Shown: in pieces, positions 36,947 to 48,900 of the stretch
Position numbering within the stretch: position 1 is the stretch's first letter
How the letters are laid out: every line of letters begins with the position of its first letter
NCBI GenBank assembly: GCA_016165875.1
Contig: JABBOT010000080.1
Location: forward strand, 49,775,159 to 49,839,158
Reading direction: 5' to 3'
Source: Acanthopleura granulata
Taxonomy: Eukaryota; Mollusca; Polyplacophora; Chitonida; Chitonidae
Length of the DNA stretch: 64,000 nucleotides
Notes under the pieces: model-generated
What the model was told of the DNA's origin: nothing
Seen by the model: only the letters and a program-made list of their open reading frames with translations
Databases searched by the model: none
Program-made: the position numbers and the translations under genes

Positions 36947-39900
36947 ATGACCGCATTCGGCCTTCATACTTCCCCCAAGCAACTCGATATTTTACGAGCT
37001 CTGAGATCGCGTGAATATGGAAATAATAAAAGCTGCTACAGGAGTAACTTGAAAATTCTGAGGAAATTAGTTTCTCAGGTGAGCATGTGGGGAAAAATAA
37101 GATATGTGTACATAACGAAAACAGGACCTCAAATGGGTTGCTTCTGAGTAAATGGTTGATAAGAATCATCAAGAATGCTATGGTACGTTTAACTTACCGG
37201 ATAGCGCAGTTGGTAGAGCGTCCGCTTCGGACGGGGAGATGTGGGTTCAAACCTGGGTCGGGTCGTATCAAAGATTTTTAAAAAATGGTACATCCTGCTG
37301 CCTCGCTAGGCGCTCAGCAATAAGAGAATAGAGGGTGGACTGGTCGGCCTGGTGTCAGTATAATGTGACTGGGTGAGGGGGCTTGTTGGGTGTCTTCGGC
37401 AGGTCATCTCGGTGAGGCAGCACCAGATAAAAGATATGGTGGAAATCCGTCCGGCACCAAGGAGACACCACCTTCGTATAAGTGAAATATTCTTGAGTAG
37501 AGCGTTAAACAATAAGAATTCATTTATTCATTCTATGGTACATTTAAGTATTGATTCTGAAAATGTTATTTGTTTTCTTTTATAGAGCAATTTTACGTAC
37601 AGAAAAGTCTGGGAAAAGCAGTCGAACAAGTCTATTTCCTGTGAAGGGTAAGATGTTTACCAGTTTAAAAATTTACATGTATGAAATAGGCAAAGCTTAA
37701 AACCGAATGTAGTGTAGGCCTACATTATTTATGGGCAAAATAAATACTGATATATGTTTAGTCCCTGAAACAGATCTGAAGCAAAGAATTTTTCATAAGT
37801 CGGGTTAATTATGGTGCTGCATGTGGTGCATTTCTCCTGTATTAGTAATTCAATTGTAGGCCATCAATCCCATACTCTGTGACAGCAGGCATAATCAACA
37901 TGTGGCAGAGAGGGGGAAAAGTAATAATTTGAGAATAAAGGCAAATTATTGAGATGTCATGCACTTTTTAGAAGGAAGTATATATGATATATTTGAAATA
38001 ATGCAATAAATACAAATACCTACATGTACGCAATTTGTAATCAGAATTTCTAGCAGGCTGTGAACCTAACAACCTTTATCTGTATACATGGCCAGCAAGT
38101 CTTGAACTTGGCTGGCTGATATGTTCTGGCTTCAGTGATTAACATTAGTTAAGGGTGATTATAATGTCCATGTCTGTAGCTACCAAGAAAACGATATCCT
38201 TTGCATACTGATATTTGCATTATGATACAGTGACTCTTTGTGCAGACCTACAAGTGATAATAATGAAGGCCATATTGCAAAGCATGTAAGAGACATTTTG
38301 ATAGGCGTGACTCATATGTAACCTTTTTATAGGCATAATTCACATAATAAACCGTCAGGTTCTAGCTGCCTTCTTTGACCCATAAAACTCACGAGGTATG
38401 ACAAGTGAAATGTTGCTGTGTTCAGTGCAAAACAAAATCGGCGATAGTGTGAAGCGGAATCTTGAGCCATTATTACCTCAAAAAGTTATTGTATTACAAT
38501 ATCCGCAATGTTACAGTGTATTAGATTTTGTTATAACGTTGCGCTGTCGTTAATGTGGCGTTATTATGATGAGTTGGGAAAGGAACATTTGACATCAGTG
38601 AAACAACATCAAGGTCGCCCTGCTTGGCATTTGACTGGCCTTCATTTGGGCTTAAATGCCAACTACAGTAAACTATAAGCCTCAAGGGACAGAAGTGTTA
38701 CTTAAAAAAAGAATAATGATGATTTTGGGTCATGAAAATGACAATGAAAATTAAAAGTGTTTAGTGCTGATACATTTTAGAATCTGGAGCGTTCCACTCT
38801 TCTTGTTGTTTTTCCTGTAAAGCCCTTCACATGGCAAATACCAAAGGCCGGAAGTATCAGCAGCCATTTTTACTGAGGTAGACCAAGATTACAGCTAAAT
38901 GAACATACATGATACCTATAGGCCTCTCTTTGCTCAGCTCAGCCTTCATCTTCGCCTCACTACGTTCAGTATTAAAGTAGTTAAATACAGAAAGAAACGA
39001 TCTGCCTGTGGCATCATTATACTGTATTGTAAAATCTTGCTCATACGTAAACATGGCTGGGTAAATTGTAACAAATTAATTTGGTATTTTATGGGTTTTA
39101 ATTATATTTATATATAGCTATTTAAGTTGACTATTGTCATTTCAGATCATTGTCAGTAATTTTTTATTTTCATTTTTATCCCAATATTCAACAATATAAT
39201 CTAAGCTCAGAGTTTTATGGTGCGCTGCCAAGGATTAAGAATGGGATTATTTATTTACTTATTTATTTGATTGGTGTTTTACGCCTTACTCGAGACTATT
39301 TCACTTATACGACAGTGGCCAGCACATTGGTGGGAGGAAGCTGTGCAGAGCCTGGGGGAAGCCCACGACTACTTGCAGGTTGCTGGCAGGCCTTGCGTAT
39401 GGCCGGAGAGGAAGCCAGCATGAGTTGGAGTTGAACTCACAGCGACCACATTGGTGGGAGGCTTCGGGTCATTGTGCTGTGCTCGTGCTCTAATCGACTG
39501 AGCCACGGAAGCCCCAGAAGGGGATTCAGCCAGAGGATTATGGTTTAGTGAGGGATGGGATAAGGTGATCCTTAGAAAGCTGTTTGTTGTGCATAACTTA
39601 ACTGTATGAGCAAAAAAAAAAAAAATGGTTGGTTGGTAGGGAATTCTTTTTGTTTTCATTATGGCTCTTGAAAAAGATAGGGATTTTAAAGAAATTGAGA
39701 AAAAAATATACATAGAAAAAAACTTTTATCAATAGGCCATTAAAAACTTTTGAGTACGTTGAACAAATCATACCAGTAGGGCCTTTTTTGAAGAGTCAGT
39801 TGGGTTACACCCAATGAAAACATTTTTAAGCCTGGCCTCATTGGGATCCCATCCTTGATCCCTAACAATACACTGTAAACTCATGGTTCCAGGGAACATG

Positions 39901-42900
39901 GTTCCCTGATGTCAGTATTTGAGAATGCAGATTATATTAACATATGATGCTTATCATCGGTTGGCCTTCCATATTAACTTGTGAAAATTGAGGCAGCAGT
40001 TGGATGATGGATATGTTAGGTAGATAACTTCATGCATACGGACACGATGGATAATTTATCATAACTGGTATCCAGTTTGTTCAGTATTTTTTAACCATTA
40101 AATTGAGTGAAATTAGCGTTTGTCTTTTGGAGTATCAATGTTAATTATAGGCTGTGTGCAACATTTGTCATAGCTAGCCTCCCACAAAATGAGGCATACG
40201 TCATGAGGCTGTGATGGCGCACACTTGGGCCGCTCAACAATACACATGCTGTTATGAAGTGCAGTTTTCCAGTGTGAATGCCCTGCTCGTGCTGTTTTGA
40301 GATGTTCATGCCTGTTCGATAGAGAGCGGAATACACCATGCCATAGAAATACAAGCATTTTAATGCTTGGAATACTAAACAATGCAGACTGACAAACACC
40401 TTCTCCTGATTCAATAGGGTGAAAGTGATCAGATAGCCCTACTCGGATGCCTGTAGATGCACTCCCACTCAACACGTAACAGTCCATTACACGGTGACAC
40501 AGACATGTGATATCAAACTCATATAAATGTTTGTTACGTTTTGTTTTTGTACGTATTCCTTAATAGACTAGAGATAGAAATTATATGAACACTGTGCAGA
40601 GGGTTAGGGTTATGTAATACATGTACTATAAATGAATGCATATTAATAAACCTATATGGTCATGGGCTCTGTCACAACAAATATGAATTAAAATAAGCCT
40701 TTAATTTTGTTTCTTGCTTTCAAGTGGCATTATCATTTTATTCATTTATGATTTATCCGAAATGTGAAAACTTAATATTTCATACACATAGACCCATACA
40801 TACTGGCTTCATGTGTGTTATGACCCGACCCGTCAGCAATAACTTAACCTCAAACAGGGCGGACACTCTGCGTTACGAGAGAAATCAGCGACCTTAGGAC
40901 CTTTAATGCTGTTAACACAGTTAAATGTTACCTGATTTGTGTGTATTTAATGTACATGTATGCGTTAATTACAGATTTATCTGAGCTATTAATTAAGTTG
41001 ACTGAATTTTGCTTTCAGAGGAAGAATCTATTTCAACAATTTCCAGGAATGTTATTCAGGGTAAGCTTCGACCTGTACAGTGAACGTCATTCTGAAAACA
41101 AAATGTTGCAGTTCAAACATCCTTGTGATAGTTTTTCTCGTAGACTTTAAGGTATTAAGGTTGAGACAGCGTTTTATTGGTACAGAAGTGAAGCATAGGT
41201 GTTAAATTGGACGCTGCATTGATTTATGTTTCACAGTCACATTTTTATGCACTGACTAAAACTGGTTCACTTCTCTTTTGACTTCATGACAGACATTGGT
41301 ATCAAATGCAACAACATGTTCCCATGATTGCAAGAACCAAATGGGGACCAAATTAAAACTGTATTGTTGAAAATAGTGTAGGATAATATCTTTGAAGACT
41401 GCCATGTTCATCTCAGTGTTCAGGTAGCCTGGTTTAGCTATAACGAATTTGAAGAATTTTACTTGTGGAATCTACATTTCAGCTACACCAGAACTTTGGG
41501 ACCAAAGTTGTCCTACAGGCTTCCCGCATCCTTCCCATATGAAAAGATTGAAGATGCATTAGTGTGCCAGATAACTCAGGTTGGTATATACATATTATTC
41601 ACATGAGGTCCTTGGTTCCAGCAAGGTAACACTTTGTCCATATTGGTTCCAGTGAGTAACGTGAGGCTTTGTTCGTCTGGTTGCCATTGAGTTCCATTAA
41701 ATTTTCTTTATATATGCACAGTCAAGATTGTATAGAGTTGTTCCCCCCAGGATCTGCCTGGTTTTCTCCCACCATGACGCTGGCCGCTGTTGTATAACTG
41801 AAATACATGCAGTCTTGAGTGTGGTGTATAGCACCAATCAAAGAAATAAATATGGCTGTTCATCTAGATGGAGAGTGAATGAATGACAGAAAGAATTCTT
41901 CATCTTGAATCAAAATAATAGCCCTCATCTTGAGAGCAATGCAAATCATGTGCACATATCTTAAGATGTACTTCCTTAGGTCACTGGGTAGACAGTACAC
42001 GTATCTCAATTCAGCTAATGATTCTCAGCTTTGTTCGGTGCAGATGAGTTTTGACATGATGTCATTGTCATGGGATAAACTGTGTCTGTGGGTGGCAAAA
42101 CTGTGTTCTTCTCACCACTGGATCCAATCTGTGTAAATGAGGTGGTGGGTAGGGAAGGGGGGCCATGTGTTGTGGGGAGTGACAGGTGAGGGGGTTTTGG
42201 GTAGTTAACAGTAGTAATATCAGTTTGTTTTCTCACCTGTGGAGCAGGATCATTAGCTGCAATTTACAAGACACATTGATGATTCCTCATCCCACGGAGG
42301 TCACTGTAGTCAGATGATGTAAAAATAGTCTCACCTACAGCTCAGTTATGAATTGGACACATGATCATGTGACATTTACAAAGGCTGCACTGTATTACCT
42401 CCCCTTATATCATCCTGCTATTGAAATGGCAGGTTTTGAGGAGTAAGCTGTGGTTTGGTGGAACCTCTGATAATGGCTCTTTGCGAGTTTCGATGTTAAA
42501 GCGACATAAGCTAATTGAAGGACTACCTTTGAGACAGTCTTTTATTTGTAAACTGATTTGGATAAACATTAGATAATGTTTTAGGCTATTCTGAGGAAAT
42601 TTTAAAACATCCCTGTGACATGCATGTACATGTACAACAGACTGCCAGATCATGGAGCCCTAAAGTCTGTCCTAAACAACATGATTTCCTCAACACGATT
42701 GTTTCTTTTCAAAGCTTAGCAGTTATTTATATACTGTCAGGCAGTCATATGCTTATCACAACCTTCCACACAGGCTCTTGTAAATAGCGCTCACTGTATA
42801 CAATTAGGTTTGTTTGACTTCAGTGATGCAGTTTGCCACCATACCTGACAATGGAATAAGCTTGTGCAGCATGTATCAAAAGTGATTTTTGTCATGTTGT

Positions 42901-45900
42901 TTGTCACAAATATTGTGAAAGCTATCCATCCCCACATATACACTGGAACTATAAAGCTTTAGGTCTTCATGAGCAAATATAGTCGAAGCTGAAGAACATC
43001 AGAATCTCTAGACACTTCTTTGACTGAGTGGCTGATGTCATGTTTTTTCTACGTGTACAAAACAGCTGTCACGGCCATCACATTTAAACCTATGCCTACA
43101 TACTTCCTGGGCCTACCTCAATAGACGGAATGCCACTTCTCACAGTTTGACGCCTCAGAAACTCGCATTACGTCGTAGCTGCTGTCATGTGACATGGAAG
43201 GTAGCTGTGAGCAGGCCTATTGTATCTGTGCTTTGTGTATTAAAGTAATTCCCTGGTAAACCAGTGGCTGCTCTTAGAGAATGCAGTGGTTCGTCAGATT
43301 TGCATAGAGGGCTGTCGAACGCAAGTCTCGTAATAAATGTAGTTTTCTGTGGTTTTCATTAGCAGGAATCAGGGTTGCCCTGGAAACCACAGGTCCATAG
43401 AAACAGCTTGTTTGGAATCACCCGTGACAATGTTTTGGTGCGTTTCAACATACAAACCGGAGAAGTTCTGCAGTCCATTTGTTTACCAAACAGGTTTTGT
43501 TTTCGGTAAGAGTGAATCGGAAATATAGTGGAGATATTTGGCTTTGTTGTTTGACCAAACATTGGGTGATATTACCAATTGTCCAAAGAGGACAAATGGA
43601 TCTGGCCAGCTCTGTCAGTTCATGTCTACCTGACAAATTTCCTAAAGAAAGTTAAGATATGATTGAATTTTATTTAAATAGAATCTACTATTAAACAACA
43701 CATGGTCTGCCAGCAACCTGGGGATGGTTGTGGGTTTCCCCCAGGCTCTGCTCGTTTTCCCACCATAATGCTGGTCGTCATTGTATAAGTGAAATATTCT
43801 TGAGTTCCGCGTAAAACACCAATCAAATAAATGAATAAATAAACAACACATCAGTGTGTCATCATTAAGATGTTTGTGGTGGCTGTTACCATGGTGACAA
43901 GGCCAGGAGAATGGCCCCACCCAGTCCCTGTCGGCTGTTGACAGCTTGCCACCTATTTGCCTGACAGCCATTAGCAAGTAAATACTTCTCTTGAGCTGTG
44001 AAACAATGCAGTCAAATAAATAAATCATCTGTGATCATCTCGCAACCCTGAGTAGCTGTTTACATGAAACGCTAACCGAATCATTTCTCAAAAACAGATG
44101 TGTTCTCATTTCAGAAATTTATCTTGGGAGACCGAGGGTCACAGTTTGGCTGTTAAGTCTGTACATGTAAGTCTGATTTAGTGTGAGTAAAAAGTCTGTA
44201 GATGTAAGTCTGATTTAGTGTGAGTAAAAAGTCTGTAGATGTAAGTCTGATTTAGTGTGAGTAAAAAGTCTGTAGATGTAAGTCTGATTTGCTATGAGTA
44301 AAAAGTCTGGAGATGTAAATCTGATTTAGTGTGATTAAATACACAACTATGTATACATGGTTGTCCTTGTAAACCATGATGTAACAACTTTGTATTAGAA
44401 AGTTCTACATGTAGATGATCAGTATAACAACTATGTGTTACAAGGTTATACATGTAGGTGATCAGTGTAACAACCATGTATTACAAGGTTAAACATGTAG
44501 ATGATAAGTTGTACATGGAGATGATCAGTATAACAACTATGTATTACAAGGTTATACATGTATTTGTTTATTTATTTGATTAGTGTTTTACTCAAGAATG
44601 TACTGAAGAATATTTCACTTATATGACGGGGGCCAGCATTATAGTTGGAGGGAACCGCAGAGCGTGGGGGAAAACCACGACCATCTGCAGGTTGCTGGCA
44701 GACTGTCCCACGTTCGGCTGGAGAGGAAGCCAGCATGAGCTGGACTTGAACTCAAAGTGACTGCATTGGTGGGAGGCTTCGGGTCATTGTGTTGGGATAA
44801 GGCCCATGAGCCATGGAGGCAACAACCATGTATTACAATGTTTAACATGTGAATGATAATGTAACAACTGTGTGTTTTACAACATTGTACATGTAGGTGG
44901 TCAGTGTAACAACTATGTGCTACAAGAATATAAATGTAGGTGATTAGCGTAACAACCATGTATTACAAGGTTTAACAGATAGATGATAATGTAACAACTG
45001 TGTTTTACAAGATTGTACATGTAGATAATCAGTGTAACAACTGTGTATTTCAAGGCTGTGCATGTAGATGATCACTGTAACAACCTTATTCTACAACATT
45101 GTACAAGTAGGTGTTCGATGTAGCAACTACATATTACAAGGTTAAACAAGTACATGATCAGTATAACAATTGTGTATCACAAGGTTAAACATGTAGATGA
45201 TAATGTAACAACTATGTATTACAAAGTTGTACAAGTGGATGATCAGTGTAACAACTATGTATTTCAAGGTTGTGCATGCATCAGTGTAACAGATATGTAC
45301 TACAAAGTTCTACTTGTAGATGTTCCACCTAGCAACTACATGTATGTATTGAAGGGTTGTAGAGTTAAACCCAGTTTCGCTCTCAAGGTTGCAGGCCTAT
45401 GTCAGAAGATGTTTTGTGTGCCTAGCTATTGAAGTGGGATGGTTTCCTCTCTGCTCTTCCCAGGTTTGGAACCTGAGAGCAGCCTTGCAAGCATTTGTGT
45501 AGTCAGTGTAGTGTAAAACAGCATCCTGGACTAAAAAAATGAGCATGGCATGAACAGCAATCAATCAAAAAAATCAGTAAATAAAGTGGAGAAAATATCT
45601 TACAACATCAGGATGTAACTACATTTTAGCCACAAGTATAGAGCCTAAGCTATGTAAGGCAAATGTCTGAATCTCTTTTCAGCTAGAAAGCCATCGTAAT
45701 GTTGTTCTGGTTTTGGCTGTGTACGATGTCTGTCCACTCAGCTTTATGGCGATGATGGAGGTGGCTAAGTCTGTAAGTATCAGTTTGATGGGGGTGGGTA
45801 AGTCTGTAAATACCTTTATGATTGAGGTGGCTAAGTCTGTAAGTATCTGTATGATGGAGGTGGGTAGGTCTGTAAATACCTCTATGATTGAGGTGGCTGA

Positions 45901-48900
45901 GTTTGTACGTACCTGTATGATGGAGGTGGCTAAGTCTGTAAGTATCTGTATGATGGAGGTGGCTAAGTCTGTAAGTACCTTTATGATGGAGGTGGCTAAG
46001 TCTGTAAGTACCTGTATGGTGGAGGTGGCTAAGTCTGTAAGTACCTTTATGATGGAGGTGGCTAAGTCTGTAAGTATCAGTTTGATGGGGGTGGGTAGGT
46101 CTGTAAATACCTCTATGATTGAGGTGGCTGAGTTTGTACGTACCTGTATTATGGAGGTGGCTAAGTCTGTAAGTACCTGTATGGTGGAGGTGGCTAAGTC
46201 TAAGAACCTGTATGATGGAGGTGGCTAAGTTTGGAAGTACCTGTATGTTGGAGGTGGCTAAGCCTGTAAGTACCTGTATGATGGAGGTGGCTAAGCCTGT
46301 AAGTACCTGTATGATGGAGGTGGGTAAGCCTGTAAGTACCTGTATGATGGAGGTGGGTAAGCCTGTAAGTACCTGTAGTACCCTAAGTACCTTTATGATC
46401 ATACCAGTGTCAGTGTATACTTGACTTGTATAACACCTTTGATACAGACATGAAATACTACAGCAACAGCTGCATCACATAGAATTTAGATAACAGCCAT
46501 GTTCACAACTTTTCTAGTTATGAGAGATCTTCAGCAGAGAAGCCTTGGTCACCTGAAGGCCATTCCTGTACTTGTGTTCATGTGACCTTCTGATGTGTGC
46601 AGGTGTTTGGCCGTCAGGTGAGGGACGCCAGCTTATCTCAGGGACTACTCATCATCATGCATGCCACAGGGCTTGTCAAATTCTACAGTTTTACCAACAT
46701 CCTAAACAAGGTAATTATGGTGATGTTCTTTTCTCGTTTATTAAGCACATCGTGTTTGATTGGAGATTGGAGACGAGGTTGTGTTGATGAGGAAGTTGTT
46801 GACTGCAGACAGCAGGTGGTGTGGTAAATTGCAGTTTGGCCCAAGTACTCGGCTAGGTATTCTTCTAATTTTGTGGGCATCTGATTTGCTTTTTTTAGCC
46901 AGTATACAGCAATGCACACTTCCTCTTTGCACACATGGTTAATCGATCTAATGAACAAATATTCATACCTGTGCATTTCCACAAAAAAGGAGAGAAAAAT
47001 GTAATTTTTACCCTTCAGCACAGGTACTGTCTGTTCCCAAAAATTAGAACGTTGAGGGCATACACCATGGCAGTGTTCACTTGTTTGTGCCTGGGGAAGG
47101 TTGACCCTGTAGACCGTCGCTGTTTTAACCACCTCACAACGGCATAATATGGTATTCAACCTTTACTGTGTAATATTCTGTACGTATATAACGCTGTTGT
47201 CCAGAGTGTTTCACTGACACAATGGCAGTCAGGTTTATAGATAGAGGAAACTAAGCAAAGCTGAAGAAAACAACGCCATTTACCAAGTTCTGAGTTCGTT
47301 TATTCGTTTTGTTTGATTGTTGCTTAATGCCATAGTGAAGAATTGTTTTCGCTTACCTGACGGGGGTCATTTTTATGGATGGAGACAACTGGGGGTGTGC
47401 AGGGTAAATCATCAGTGCAAGCTGACAAGTGGTCTTGAGTAAACGTTATATCAGCCAAACATCCACTCAAACAGCTTATTGTTACCAAGGCTGCGCACGA
47501 AGTGAGAGAGGGGCAGTCTATGCCAACTCCCTGCTCAAGGCCAGGCTTGAACAGGCACCTCTTGTGTCCTCGCGATTGAAATGGCCCAAGTGCAGCTGAA
47601 GCATCAAGTGCTGCTCGGAGGGGTTCATACAAGTCATTTTTCCACCAATAGACCACTACTTTCAGGATCAAATTTAGTTTTTCTTTCAGTCGAATGGAAT
47701 ATTTTTTTGTTTCGACCGGCCTTTTAAGGTACCGAAATTGAATATTTTTGTATTTAACCATTCCTCATTAACTGAGTTAATTATAAGTGCGTATATATAT
47801 ACTCAAGCTGGTCTTCGAACTGCATGATATTTCTAATTGATAACAAGCATGAATTGCAGTTGTTGTTATTTCAAGTTTGCACACACGAACAGTGTTGAGG
47901 TCTGCGAAGGCCTGCCCAGAAGCTTACATCCAAGATAATCTGGACCAAAACTCTATGTAGCTGGTGTGGACATCACATTCAACAATAATTTAGTCTTGAA
48001 TAATGATGCCTTGTTGGTGTCATAATGGGTTAAGTAAATTGTGAGTGTAATTCTCAGTCAGTGAAAAGGCATGTAAAAAACCATGAACTTGAAAGGTTGG
48101 AGGAAAAGCACAAAAACACAACAACATACAAACAAAAAAACAGTTGAGAGCTTGAAACCTTTAATGACAACATATAGGTCACATAGAATTTACAGTGAAA
48201 ATCTATGCTGGTAATTCTGATACAAAGAGACTAACCGAAGTGATGGAATTTTATTTTTATTATTATCGGTATCTTAAAATAGACAGGCTACAGATTTAGA
48301 GGCTCCAGATTTTAGAGAGATTAAGCACACTTCTCAGGTATGTATCAATGACGATGGGTTGTCACTTGTTTCACGACCATTACCGCAGGATCTCCATGGC
48401 TACAAGTACTGCCTGGCAAACAGTCTTATGGCCTAGAACAAAAGAAAACATGCATTTAAAAAGAATGGTGGTGACGAAGAATGTTGTGTATGCATTGTAA
48501 GTGGTGCATTCTCGTAAGTGGCGCACCCATGACTAATGAGATAAATTCCAGAAAAAAAATTCTTGTATCCGGTAACCATAATAGTTTTGCCGAATAAGTT
48601 TGAGGATTTAGCTCTCTTTATTCCCAGCCGGTTGTGGCCGGATACCCACTGTGATTGACAACAGAGGTTTAAAATCCACACAAAGCAGCGGACCATATGC
48701 AGAGGGCAATCTTGGAAATAATCTTGCCCCAGGAGTGAAGTCGCAAATGGCAGTATGACTGACATAACTTAATCAATACAACTCAGCAGTATGTGGGTCT
48801 GGGTCACAAACCCTTGATGAGAATTCATATATGCGTGCGAACGCGGCATGTCTGACAAAAAAAACGCAGTAAGTCATCTAGTCCGACATTGCTCTGACGT

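Noticed and set aside
41930..42136. LSWDKLCLW at about 42066 as the DCAF17 exon matching the conserved LSWD motif
   Set aside because: It lies before the exon that should precede it, and the flanking residues do not match. The exon at 44115-44166 (LSWETEGHSLAVKS) fits in order, phase and sequence.
42244..42299. Possible DCAF17 exon starting after gagcag at 42246
   Set aside because: The translation RIISCNLQDTLMIPHPTE does not match the family, and the exon at 43366-43493 accounts for the expected region.
45683..46402. Minus-strand 239-residue frame rich in HLHHTGTYRLS repeats
   Set aside because: It is the reverse complement of the 33-bp array; the plus strand is explained by DCAF17 exon 7 and its donor repeats.
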